Source: Chondrinema litorale
GTDB taxonomy: Bacteria; Bacteroidota; Bacteroidia; Cytophagales; Flammeovirgaceae
Assembly: GCF_026250525.1 (NCBI RefSeq)
Contig: NZ_CP111051.1
Span: forward strand, 62,001 to 126,000
Length of the DNA stretch: 64,000 nucleotides
Direction: 5' to 3'
The position numbers and the translations under genes are program-made. Position 1 is the stretch's first letter. Every line of letters begins with the position of its first letter. Positions 1 to 8,981 of the stretch are shown one piece after another. A model generated the notes under the pieces. The model was given only the letters and a program-made list of their open reading frames with translations. It did no database searches and was not told where the DNA came from.

Positions 1-2
1 TG

Positions 3-263
3 TGTACATCGCAAAACAAAGAATCTATTTGTATAGTTAGCACTCCTTTTTTTAAGTCTATATATAAAGTCGGGTTAATAATTCCGGTGAAGGTTTTTAC
101 AGCGATTAACCCTTGGAATCTGGAAGTAGGCAATGGTCGTAATTCCGGAATTGTGGCTAAATCTATTTATGATTGGGCTTTTTTTAAGTTAGAAGTTGAT
201 GGCATAATAGCTCAATTGGCTTCTTTTATGGAAGTAGTTGATTCTTTTAAATCAAAGAAATAA
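3..263 (+). CDS. C-terminal end of an unrecognised protein (5' truncated by window edge)
   Basis: An open frame runs from the first complete codon at the window edge to a TAA at 261-263, giving about 86 residues with no start required inside the window. The visible part has no motif I recognise. It contains a hydrophobic stretch (YKVGLIIPVKVF) and ends in a Lys-rich tail. It lies 18 nt upstream of the PhnD-SpoIIE gene on the same strand, so the two could be co-transcribed. The function cannot be assigned from this fragment, and the frame could in principle be fortuitous, although 86 codons without a stop in AT-rich DNA favours a real gene. Confidence 0.55.
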   Translation, partial: CTSQNKESICIVSTPFFKSIYKVGLIIPVKVFTAINPWNLEVGNGRNSGIVAKSIYDWAFFKLEVDGIIAQLASFMEVVDSFKSKK

Positions 264-281
264 ATCATATTCTATTAGCAC

Positions 282-2288
282 ATGAAATCAAATTACTCTA
301 CTATCTTTTGGTCTTTAATCTTGTCATTGTTCTTAATGGTTTCCCAAAATAGCTGGGCATCAAAAGAAAAAAACAAGGATCACATTAAAATATTAATTGA
401 CAAAGAAGTAAATGAAAACCTTTCGAACTTAATTGAATATCTTGAAAACAACCTTGATATTGAAGTTGAAATAGTTAGTTTTTCTACACTTAAAGAGCTT
501 TTTGCAATAATTAATAAAGGCGATTTTGATATCATATACAATACTCCCTTCTTTTATACTTTAGCTCGTACTCAAAGTGATAATATTGAGCCGTTTATGT
601 CTTTCGCAGATAGTGCGGGAAATCCTGGAGTTTATTATAGCTGTTTTATTAGGTCAGAAAAAAGTGATGTACAAAGTTTAGATCAACTGATAGAACAATC
701 TCATGATTACGAATTTATTTTCGCAAGTTCGTCGTCTACATCAGGGCACCTTTTACCACGTATGCAATTGGCATCTATGGGAATTACATTGCCAGAGATG
801 TTTTTTAATAGTGTAAATTACTCCAATGGGCATTCTGCTGTAAAACAAGAAGTTATTGAAAGTGCGCAAAAAATAGGTGCATGTGCTTGTGAAGAAAGTG
901 GAGTAAATATGGAAGGGCTTAAAACCTTATTTCGTTCACCTCCTATATTGCACAAGTTCTACGCTGCTAATAAATCTTTTGATAAAAAGCTAAGAGCAAA
1001 AATTCAGCATGCACTTGAAAAAATGCATGAGAATCCTTCCGACACGACATATCAAAAATTAATGGCTTCTCATGATGATGCCAAATCTAAAAGAATGGTT
1101 TCGATTACAGAAGAACCATTAAAACCTATGTTGGAGTCTATAAAAGACATTAAAGACTTGGTGTTTTTTATTAGTTTGTATGAAGAGAAATTTAAAGTTC
1201 AACAGCAAAAATTGGCAGAAGGTAATGCTATTCTAAAAGATCAGGAGAGCAAAATGGAAGCACAGAAAGCGATTTTGGATAAGCAACTTATTCAAATAGA
1301 AAATCAATCTGTTTTACTCTATCTCTCAGTTTTATTTATAGTTCTTGCTTTAGTATCTGCCGGTATTTTTTATAATAATTACAGGCAGAAGAAAAAACTG
1401 AATGATAGTCTTGCCGAAAAGAATAATGAAATTGCTAGTCAGAATTTTGAACTTCAGCAACAGAAGGAAGAGATGGAGGCTCAACAAGAGTTTATTGCTG
1501 AAAGGGTAAAAGAATTGGAGTATAAAAACCAATTGATTCATAGCAGTATTAATTCAGCTAAAACAATACAAAGAGCTGTTTTTCCAGAAAAGTTGGATGC
1601 AACTGATCTGATAGAAGAGTTTTTTATTTTGAATAAACCAAAAGATACTGTTTCTGGTGATTTTCATTGGAGTAGCAGAGTTGAAGATACTTTATGGTTA
1701 GTAGCTGCCGATTGTACAGGTCATGGAGTTCCGGGTGCATTTATGACTTTATTAGGAAATAGTTTGCTCGATAAATTAATCAATATTAATAAGATTGAGA
1801 GCCCCGCAGAAGTGCTTAGTGAGTTAGATTTGGAACTTAAAAAGCTTCTGGGTCACTCAGATAAAGGAAAGCACAGTGGAATGGATATGGTGATAATGAA
1901 GTTTACAAAGATTGATGAATATTTAGTTCAGATGGTTTTTTGTGGTGCAAAAAACAACTTGTATATTATTAAACCAGATGGAGCATTTGTAGAGTTAAAA
2001 GGAGATCGCGTTTCAATTAGTGGTAATTTAATAAGTAACAAAGGGTTTAGCGATCAAATAGAGCATCTTCCGAAAGGGAGTATTTTGCTAACTGGATCAG
2101 ATGGATATCAAGATCAGAATGATATTCACAGAAAAGGTTTTGGTAAAAAAAGGTTGAAGCAATTCTTTAAAGATAATTCAGAAAAATCTCCAAGTGAGTT
2201 AAAAGACATTTTTGAAGGAAAACTTAAAGAACATATGCAGGGCACCGAACAACGTGATGATATTTTGTTGATGTGTGCTAAGATATAA
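282..2288 (+). CDS. Membrane sensor: PhnD-like periplasmic binding domain fused to SpoIIE/PP2C serine phosphatase
   Basis: A 668-residue protein with an N-terminal signal sequence (about residues 1-26). Residues about 35-270 look like a phosphate/phosphonate-binding PhnD-type solute-binding domain: the IYNTPFFYTLA, GVYYSCFIR and ASSSSTSGHLLPR segments match that family's hinge and ligand regions. A coiled coil, one membrane helix (about 346-366) and a second coiled coil follow. The last 240 residues are a SpoIIE-type PP2C phosphatase, with SGDF, ADCTGHGVPGAF, GSDGYQDQ and QRDDILLM supplying the metal-binding aspartates. The likely role is to sense a small anion or ligand in the periplasm and control dephosphorylation of a cytoplasmic Ser/Thr target, such as an anti-sigma antagonist in a partner-switching pathway. 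No partner gene (STAS or anti-sigma kinase) is adjacent. The domains are clear; the ligand and target are unknown. Confidence 0.85.
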   Translation: MKSNYSTIFWSLILSLFLMVSQNSWASKEKNKDHIKILIDKEVNENLSNLIEYLENNLDIEVEIVSFSTLKELFAIINKGDFDIIYNTPFFYTLARTQSDNIEPFMSFADSAGNPGVYYSCFIRSEKSDVQSLDQLIEQSHDYEFIFASSSSTSGHLLPRMQLASMGITLPEMFFNSVNYSNGHSAVKQEVIESAQKIGACACEESGVNMEGLKTLFRSPPILHKFYAANKSFDKKLRAKIQHALEKMHENPSDTTYQKLMASHDDAKSKRMVSITEEPLKPMLESIKDIKDLVFFISLYEEKFKVQQQKLAEGNAILKDQESKMEAQKAILDKQLIQIENQSVLLYLSVLFIVLALVSAGIFYNNYRQKKKLNDSLAEKNNEIASQNFELQQQKEEMEAQQEFIAERVKELEYKNQLIHSSINSAKTIQRAVFPEKLDATDLIEEFFILNKPKDTVSGDFHWSSRVEDTLWLVAADCTGHGVPGAFMTLLGNSLLDKLININKIESPAEVLSELDLELKKLLGHSDKGKHSGMDMVIMKFTKIDEYLVQMVFCGAKNNLYIIKPDGAFVELKGDRVSISGNLISNKGFSDQIEHLPKGSILLTGSDGYQDQNDIHRKGFGKKRLKQFFKDNSEKSPSELKDIFEGKLKEHMQGTEQRDDILLMCAKI

Positions 2289-2297
2289 TAAAAAAAT

Positions 2298-2324
2298 CCC
2301 GCTTCAGTATTAAACGGAAGCGGG
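2298..2324. terminator. Bidirectional terminator hairpin
   Basis: An 8-bp stem CCCGCTTC/GAAGCGGG (2298-2305 with 2317-2324) with an 11-nt loop lies in the 44-bp gap between the converging phosphatase and SusD genes. An A-run precedes it and T-rich sequence follows, so it can serve both strands. Confidence 0.8.
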
Positions 2325-2332
2325 AATATTAT

Positions 2333-3877
2333 TTAATTATAACCCGGATTTTGAGGTGTTAAATTCGGATTGTTCAACATCTCTTGAATAGGAATAGGAA
2401 ACAATAAATGCTTTTCTTGCAAAGCTTGGTTTGAGTTTAGATTTACATGTCCGACAAAATCATCGAAGCCGAGTGTATTTTCGTTAAATACCTTTTGCAA
2501 ACGAACCATATCGAACCAAGTAATTCCCTCATAACATAGCTCATGCCATCTCTCTGTCCACACCAATTCGCGAAATTCGCCCTGAGTGAAGGCACCTACA
2601 CCATCAGTAGTTAAACCAGCTCTGGTTCTAATTCTTTCTACTGCATTAAGTGCATCTTGTGTTGGCCCATTTACTTCATTAGATGCTTCAGCAAATATTA
2701 AAAGTACTTCAGCAAATCGAATAACTGGTACGTTGAGATTATCTTGAGCAGTACCTTCAACCCCCTGAATACCATTAGCAACTACATTAAAATGTTTAAA
2801 GATATAAGGTGCACCTAAGTCAAATTCCTCACCACTTCCATTTTCATAATAAGTAGTATAGAAATAACCATTTTGATCTTGTGCACGAATATCTCCTTCT
2901 TCGTAAGATTCATAAAAAGCAAATGTAGGTACAGTGCTACCAGTACCAGAAGGTCCACGATAAGAAACCGGTTTAAAGTTAGGGAACATATTGCCCATTG
3001 GATTACCAGCTACCAAATCGTTGTACTGTAAGCTAAAAAGATGTTCTGTTTGGTTACCCAATCTTTCGTCGTGCACTTCCATATAAGTATCAAAAAGATC
3101 GATTCCCTGAGGATTGTCTATAATCTCTTTTGCTTTATTTGCTGCAAGTGTATAATATTCAGCACCCTTATTTAGTGGGAAGCCAGCCATTGTTAAGTAA
3201 ACTTTAGACAATAAGGCTTTTGCTGCAGATTGGGAAACTCTACCGCTTACATCTGTCCAAGATAAACCAGCATTTTCTGCTTCTTTTAAATCAGCAACTA
3301 TTTGATCGTAAACTTGCTCTGTAGAAGTTCTTGCAGGGAAAAAGTCTTCTGAATCTGCCGATTGAGGTGTTAATACCAAAGGAACATCTCCCCAAAGACG
3401 CACAGCATAAAAATAAGCCCAAGCTCTAATAAATCTAGCTTCACCTAAAATTCTCGATTTCTGGCCTTCATCCATTGGAGTAATGCCAGGCACTTTTTCT
3501 AAAACCAAATTGGTGTTGGCAATCAATTTATAAATACCTCTCCACCAGTTTTTGATATGGCCAGTATTACCATCCCAAGTTAAAGAATATAGGTTATTCA
3601 AATCTGAGTTCTGGGCAGTTTCAGTGGTAGCAGTTCCAGTCGGAGCTTCTAACAATTGCCAGTTTGAAGAGAAAATACCAGCACCATCACCATAAAACCT
3701 CGTGTCGTCATAAGCAGCAGCAATGGCAGCTTCTGCATGATCGGGAATGGTGTAAAAGTTTTCAGGAGTTAAGTTAGATGGATCTTCTTCATCCAAGAAA
3801 TCTGAGCAACCTGAAAATATCAAGATAAATCCGCTTAGAACTATCCTAGTTATATGTTTTATTATATCTATTTTCAT
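2333..3877 (-). CDS. SusD/RagB family outer-membrane glycan-binding lipoprotein
   Basis: A 514-residue protein with a lipoprotein signal (SGFILIFSGCSDF; lipid-modified Cys about 24) followed by the typical SusD start DEEDPSNLTPENFY. The remainder has the TPR-like SusD helices, with RAWAYFYAVRLWGDVPLV and the C-terminal FPIPIQEMLNNPNLTPQNPGYN ending that is nearly diagnostic of RagB/SusD. SusD proteins sit on the outer face of the outer membrane and cap the SusC channel, delivering oligosaccharides. The gene is 29 nt downstream of the SusC gene (29-nt gap, same strand), so the pair forms an operon. The substrate is not given by the sequence; the beta-mannosidase on the other side of a HAD gene suggests a mannose-containing glycan. 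Confidence 0.95.
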   Translation of the reverse strand: MKIDIIKHITRIVLSGFILIFSGCSDFLDEEDPSNLTPENFYTIPDHAEAAIAAAYDDTRFYGDGAGIFSSNWQLLEAPTGTATTETAQNSDLNNLYSLTWDGNTGHIKNWWRGIYKLIANTNLVLEKVPGITPMDEGQKSRILGEARFIRAWAYFYAVRLWGDVPLVLTPQSADSEDFFPARTSTEQVYDQIVADLKEAENAGLSWTDVSGRVSQSAAKALLSKVYLTMAGFPLNKGAEYYTLAANKAKEIIDNPQGIDLFDTYMEVHDERLGNQTEHLFSLQYNDLVAGNPMGNMFPNFKPVSYRGPSGTGSTVPTFAFYESYEEGDIRAQDQNGYFYTTYYENGSGEEFDLGAPYIFKHFNVVANGIQGVEGTAQDNLNVPVIRFAEVLLIFAEASNEVNGPTQDALNAVERIRTRAGLTTDGVGAFTQGEFRELVWTERWHELCYEGITWFDMVRLQKVFNENTLGFDDFVGHVNLNSNQALQEKHLLFPIPIQEMLNNPNLTPQNPGYN

Positions 3878-3906
3878 TATAAAATCGTTTTAGCGTTTTT
3901 AGAAAT

Positions 3907-6900
3907 TTAGAAATCCACTTTTAATCCTAAAGTATATGTAGTTGGTTTAGGATACTCGTGCCACTTCATACCTTGTGAAAATACGTTGTTGCCATCACCA
4001 CCTCTAATAGGTGTAATTTCAGGATCACCGATAACTTCATCATTTACAATTAAGAAGAAGTTTTGAGCAGAAACATAAACTCTCAAATAACTCATAAACA
4101 TCTTTTCTGTAAGTGCTTTAGGGAATGTATAGCCTAAAACCATATTTCTACCTCTAATGAATGAGCCATCTTGCACCCAGTGAGAATCTACATTGGTTAC
4201 ATAACCAGCGCGTGTATCACGAATTTGGGCAATCATTGTATTTTGATTGTCAGGTGTCCATGCATTTAATACAGTGGCATAACTGTTAGCTAAAGCCTGA
4301 CGGTCTTCGCTAGAGTGCAGGTTCATATCCATAATGTCATTACCATAGCTAAACTGAAGATCGAGCATAAAATCGAAGTTGCCGAATCTAAAGTTGTTGA
4401 TAAACGATCCCCAACCATCTGGGCTACCATCACCAATAATCATTCGGTCTGCATCTGTAATTGCTTTGTCCCCATTTACATCCAGATATTTAATATCACC
4501 CGGTAGTATGGTTAAACCATTTCTGTAGCTAGTGAATTCAGCAGCTTCAGCAGCCTCGTCAGTTCCCCAAACACCTAAGCGCACTAAGCCCCAGAATGAA
4601 CTGGCAGATTCACCTTCTGTAATAATACTGGTTTCGTTCGTGATACCCGGACCACCTACACCAAATATTGGCGCTCTGGTTGCAAGTTCAAGTACTTTAT
4701 TTCTATTGAATGAAATGTTGAAAGTTGAACGCCACTCAAAATTTGGAGTAGTGATGTTAACTGTGTTTAAAGCTAGCTCAACTCCTTTGTTTTCCATTGA
4801 ACCCACATTTCTACGAATAGTAGCATAGCCACTAGTTTGAGGAACTGGTGCATCTAACAGCATATCAGTGGTTTTTCTATAGTAATAATCTGCTTCAAAA
4901 GCGATTCTACCATCGAAGAAGCCTACTTCAACACCAATATCAGATTGAGCAGTTTTTTCCCATCTTAAATCTGGGTTTGCCAAACGATTTAATCCTGTTC
5001 CACCCACTCGTTGTTCGTTTAATACGGCTGCATAACCAGAACCTAATAGAGAAAGTGAAGAATATGGAGGAATTTCTGAGTTACCAGTTAAACCATAGCT
5101 AGTACGAACTTTTAAGTTAGAAATAAGGTCGCTATTTTGTAAGAATGGTTCTTCTGAAACTCTCCAAGCTAAAGCAGTAGAAGGGAAGAATGCATACTTG
5201 TTATTGTCACCAAATTTAGATGAACCATCCATTCGACCAGTAACGGTAAGTAAGTACTTGTTCATTAAGCTGTAGTTGAATCTACCAAAGTAAGAGTTTA
5301 ATGCTTCTCTGCTAGCTCCTGAGCCTACACCTAAGTTGTTACTACCTGCTCCAATGTTGTTGTAAAGGAAGTGGTCAGTAGCAAAAGTTCTAGCTTCGTT
5401 GCTAATACCAAAGTAGTTAGATTCTTGCCAAGAAATACCCACCATACCTGTGAAAGAATGGATATCTGAGAAGGTTTTGTTGTAAGTAAGGTAGTTTTCA
5501 AACGACCAAAATGAATCCTTGTTATTGCTTGCCCAAGCCCTTCCTTGTGCTCCTTCTTGTATAGTTCTGCCCTCATATCTGTTCTGTTCACGGGTTACCA
5601 TGTTAGAACCTAGCACTGTTCTAAAGACCAATCCTTTGGCTAAAGTGATGTTGGCAAATACATTACCTAAGAAGGTTTGTGTGTTGATGATGTACTCACG
5701 CTCTAGCAAGTTATGCACTGAACTTCTGGTTCCTTCTGCAAAAGGATAATCTCTGTTATCTGCATAGGTTCCGTCAGAATAGTAAACCGGTAAGAATGGA
5801 AAATCTTCTACCATTCGTCTTGGTACTTGGTCACTATAATCTACATTGTTTTCAGATTGATAGTTGTAGCTCAAAGAAGTACCAATGGTTAACCACTTTT
5901 TCACTTCAGTATCTACCGTTAATCTACCTGAATATCTGGTGAGATACGAAGTTTTGTATAAACCATTCATATCCAAAAAGCCCAAAGACAGAGAATAAGT
6001 AGTTTTATCACTACCGCCACTAAAACTTAATTGGTGATTTTGAGATAATTTACTTTGGGTTGTTTCTTCTATCCAGTCTGTATCGTGGTAAGGATTGCCA
6101 TTGCTATCGAAAAGTTCTGGATCTGTACGCTTTAAAGCTGGATTAAGGTATTCCCATTTTCCTTCTGCCCAACCAACTGGGTCAAACTTTTCCATATTTC
6201 TCCAAGCAAGGTCTTCTACCTCAAGATATTGTTTTGCATTAAGTACTTCTGGTTTATTAGGGCCATAAGTAACTGTGCTCAAATCAACTCCATAAGAGAT
6301 TTTACCTTCGCCAGATTTTCCTTTTTTGGTGGTAATCAAGATAACACCATTAGCACCTCTTGCACCATAAATAGCAGTTGAAGAAGCATCTTTCAAAACT
6401 TCTACAGATACAATGTCATTCGGGTTAATGTAGTCTATCGCATTGCTTCGCTGAGTTTGGTTACCTACCGGAAGTTGTACTCCATCCACCACATATAATG
6501 GATTGTTGGAAGAGTTGATAGAACTGAAACCACGAATTCTTACATTCGATTTACCACCAGGTCGGCCAGAGTTTACATTCACTTGCACACCTGCAATTCT
6601 ACCAGATATTGCCTGATTTAATGATGGTACTGGGCGTTCTTGTAATTCATCTGTGCCAACAGAACCAACAGCTCCTGTAAGGTCTGATCGCTTTTGAGTA
6701 CCATAGCCAATTACAACTACTTCTTCTAAGCTTTGTACATCTTCTTCTAAAGCTATATCGATAATACTTCTGCCATTAATTGGCACTTCTGTCGATAAAA
6801 ATCCGATATAAGAAAAAACAAGTGTGCTAATATCATCAGACACGGTAAGCCTGTACTTGCCATCTACATCGGTTACTGCTCCGGTTGATGTACCCTTGGC

Positions 6901-7356
6901 CAACACGTTTACACCGGGTAAACTAGCTCCACTTTTAGAGTCTGTTACTGTACCGCTAATAGTTTGTTCAACAATTTCTAATTGTAAAGTAACTGGTTTG
7001 TCTGTTGATTGATGAATTGCATTATTTGAAATGAGGTATTCATCTTCATTAATTTTCTGATACTTTAAATTTTGCATTTCTGCTAAATTATTAAGTGCAT
7101 CAGTTAAATTTTGTTGATCTAGAGATTGCTGGTAATTTGAAAGTGTTTTGAATTGAACAGTGTTATCTTCAAAATGAAATTTAACACTGAATTTTTTTTC
7201 AAGCTGACGTAAAAGGTTGTCTAGTGTAGTAGTTGGATTGTTTGCATTGGCAAAAACAATTTGGCTGTCGGAATACTGACTATAACCAACATCGCAAATG
7301 CCAAGGAATGACAGAACGAGTACTGCCTTTAATAAAGAATTGAAAAAAATTCTCAT
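3907..7356 (-). CDS. SusC/RagA TonB-linked outer-membrane transporter with N-terminal STN domain
   Basis: About 1149 residues from the ATG at 7356. An upstream in-frame start at 7392 would add 12 residues before what is clearly the signal peptide, so I chose 7356. Domain order: signal peptide, STN (secretin/TonB short N-terminal) domain about 30-100, carboxypeptidase-regulatory-like domain about 130-215 (ISGTVTDSKSGASLPGVNV), plug with EEVVVIGYGTQKRSDLTGAV about 215-340, then a 22-strand barrel. It imports oligosaccharides through the outer membrane using TonB energy with the partner SusD. STN domains usually contact a FecR-type anti-sigma factor, but no sigma/anti-sigma pair is adjacent. It heads a two-gene operon with SusD. 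Confidence 0.95.
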   Translation of the reverse strand: MRIFFNSLLKAVLVLSFLGICDVGYSQYSDSQIVFANANNPTTTLDNLLRQLEKKFSVKFHFEDNTVQFKTLSNYQQSLDQQNLTDALNNLAEMQNLKYQKINEDEYLISNNAIHQSTDKPVTLQLEIVEQTISGTVTDSKSGASLPGVNVLAKGTSTGAVTDVDGKYRLTVSDDISTLVFSYIGFLSTEVPINGRSIIDIALEEDVQSLEEVVVIGYGTQKRSDLTGAVGSVGTDELQERPVPSLNQAISGRIAGVQVNVNSGRPGGKSNVRIRGFSSINSSNNPLYVVDGVQLPVGNQTQRSNAIDYINPNDIVSVEVLKDASSTAIYGARGANGVILITTKKGKSGEGKISYGVDLSTVTYGPNKPEVLNAKQYLEVEDLAWRNMEKFDPVGWAEGKWEYLNPALKRTDPELFDSNGNPYHDTDWIEETTQSKLSQNHQLSFSGGSDKTTYSLSLGFLDMNGLYKTSYLTRYSGRLTVDTEVKKWLTIGTSLSYNYQSENNVDYSDQVPRRMVEDFPFLPVYYSDGTYADNRDYPFAEGTRSSVHNLLEREYIINTQTFLGNVFANITLAKGLVFRTVLGSNMVTREQNRYEGRTIQEGAQGRAWASNNKDSFWSFENYLTYNKTFSDIHSFTGMVGISWQESNYFGISNEARTFATDHFLYNNIGAGSNNLGVGSGASREALNSYFGRFNYSLMNKYLLTVTGRMDGSSKFGDNNKYAFFPSTALAWRVSEEPFLQNSDLISNLKVRTSYGLTGNSEIPPYSSLSLLGSGYAAVLNEQRVGGTGLNRLANPDLRWEKTAQSDIGVEVGFFDGRIAFEADYYYRKTTDMLLDAPVPQTSGYATIRRNVGSMENKGVELALNTVNITTPNFEWRSTFNISFNRNKVLELATRAPIFGVGGPGITNETSIITEGESASSFWGLVRLGVWGTDEAAEAAEFTSYRNGLTILPGDIKYLDVNGDKAITDADRMIIGDGSPDGWGSFINNFRFGNFDFMLDLQFSYGNDIMDMNLHSSEDRQALANSYATVLNAWTPDNQNTMIAQIRDTRAGYVTNVDSHWVQDGSFIRGRNMVLGYTFPKALTEKMFMSYLRVYVSAQNFFLIVNDEVIGDPEITPIRGGDGNNVFSQGMKWHEYPKPTTYTLGLKVDF

Positions 7357-8058
7357 AAGGTAAATAATTAGGATTAAAGGAAAGTCTATCAATAAATTGA
7401 TAAACTGAGGTGATCGCTATCATAGCCTTATTATTTAAGGTTGAAATTGAAATATACCGGTTGAAAGTGGTAGTTGCTAAATGAGAGTGGTTAGTATATA
7501 ATCTTTGAAACGATACAAAAAATGCAACCTACTTATGTATGTAATACACTACTATATTTAAATTAAACAATAGCAGGGCTACCTATAAATAGGAGGTTTC
7601 AAATTATATAAATAAGCGTAAACATTGTTATAAACTTTCTTTAAAAAAGAATTTATACGACTCTAAAGGGCTTAAACTCTACTAAAAGAGAATTCAAGAT
7701 TAATAAAAAGTCTTGTTTACAACTTTTCGCTTCAAAAAAAGAATTACAATGGATGGTATTTAATAATATCAATTACTGGCAAAAATGCCTGTTTTGATAG
7801 TTTTATAAGAAAATTTTCTCTTCACAAAGTACATCTTTTTTATCTACAGAGGTTTGACGTCATTATTAAACTTCTGTTAAAGATATGTTACTAATTATTG
7901 GGGGATAGAGGTTATTACTCAGTTAAATTAAAGAAATGGCCTTATTAATTTTTAAAGCATACTTAATATTTTGACTCAAGATTTATCATCTTTACGAGCA
8001 TTAGTTTCTTGCATTACAGAACAAGAAAAAATTGCTAACATAAATCAAAAGAATTAGA
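7357..8058. other. Divergent intergenic region, SusC / HAD phosphatase
   Basis: About 700 bp of AT-rich sequence between divergent genes that must hold both promoters. The only clear structure is a perfect inverted repeat TATCAATAAATTGATA at 7387-7402 (7-bp arms, 2-nt spacer) in the probable SusC leader, 30 nt upstream of its ATG. It could be an operator, but nothing else supports that. I found no convincing pair of Bacteroidota -33/-7 elements and no additional gene. Confidence 0.4.
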
Positions 8059-8892
8059 ATGAACACTAAGGATGCCATGGAAAAATACAATACTATTTGC
8101 TTAGATTTAGATGGTACCATATTGGCCTTAAAAAGCGATATAACTCCGTTTTGTGCTACTGTACTTAAAAAGCTGAGCACACAATTGGATATTATTTTAG
8201 TTTCCGCTCGAATTCCATCAGGTATGAGTTACATACAAGAAAAAGTTGGAACTAGCTCTAAGCCAATTATATGTTATAATGGTGCATATATAGTAAAAGG
8301 GGAGGAAGTAATATATGACAAATGCATACCAGTCTCATTAATTGAAGGATTACTAAAGCCTTGCAATGAGTTGAATGTGAATATGGGGATTTACTCTTAT
8401 AATGATTGGTCAGTTCCTGAAGATTCAGCGAGAATTCAGAAAGAAATTCACAATACCAAAACAGACCCAGTTTTTGAAGAAACAGCAACTACTATTGCCA
8501 ACTTGAAAAAGAAGGGAAAAGGAGCGCATAAAATTATGTTGATGGGTGTAAAGGATAGTTTAGACCAGTTAGGTAAACTATTAAGTACAGATTTAAAAGA
8601 TAAATTGGTAGCTTATCGCTCAAATGATACCATTATAGAAATTGCTCCCAATGATGTGAGTAAGCTAGATGGTATTAAAGCATTACTAGGAGAGGAGGCA
8701 TTAACCAAAGTGATTGCTTTTGGAGATAATTATAATGATATAGATATGCTTCGAGAAGTAGGAATGGGTATAGCGGTTGCTAATGCGAGAGATGAAGTAA
8801 AAGCGGTGGCAGATGAACATACACTCTCATGTGCAGAAGATGGTGTACCTATATTTCTAAATAAATATTTTGAATTGGGAATAGAGAAATAA
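8059..8892 (+). CDS. Cof-type HAD-superfamily hydrolase (sugar-phosphatase-like)
   Basis: A 277-residue HAD hydrolase. Motif I is LDLDGT (nucleophile D16, general acid D18), a type IIB cap occupies the middle, and motif IV is GDNYNDIDML near residues 224-233, which are hallmarks of the Cof subfamily. These enzymes dephosphorylate sugar phosphates, nucleotides or cofactors such as FMN and PLP. A second ATG at codon 7 (8077) is a plausible alternative start just before the core fold. The gene is divergent from SusCD and convergent with the beta-mannosidase, so a role in sugar-phosphate handling within this glycan locus is possible but inferred only from position. Confidence 0.85.
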   Translation: MNTKDAMEKYNTICLDLDGTILALKSDITPFCATVLKKLSTQLDIILVSARIPSGMSYIQEKVGTSSKPIICYNGAYIVKGEEVIYDKCIPVSLIEGLLKPCNELNVNMGIYSYNDWSVPEDSARIQKEIHNTKTDPVFEETATTIANLKKKGKGAHKIMLMGVKDSLDQLGKLLSTDLKDKLVAYRSNDTIIEIAPNDVSKLDGIKALLGEEALTKVIAFGDNYNDIDMLREVGMGIAVANARDEVKAVADEHTLSCAEDGVPIFLNKYFELGIEK

Positions 8893-8921
8893 TAAAAGCT
8901 CATATGAACTCTACAAAAATA

Positions 8922-8951
8922 AAGACAGGCAAACCGATGTTTGCCTGTCTT
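8922..8951. terminator. Strong bidirectional terminator
   Basis: A perfect 12-bp stem (8922-8933 with 8940-8951) with a 6-nt loop CCGATG, followed by GTTTTAATTT on the plus strand and preceded by an A-rich tract. It separates the converging HAD and beta-mannosidase genes. Confidence 0.9.
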
Positions 8952-8981
8952 GTTTTAATTTACTTCCTGCATTTTTATAAA

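Noticed and set aside
4315..7012. Several plus-strand open frames of 60-100 codons inside the SusC gene
   Set aside because: They are antisense to a long conserved gene with clear domains, have no recognisable motifs or signal, and are what the opposite strand of a SusC gene often shows.
7387..7402. Palindrome upstream of SusC as a firm operator
   Set aside because: It occurs once, consists of A/T-rich bases that form palindromes easily by chance, and has no linked regulator gene. It is only noted in the intergenic entry.
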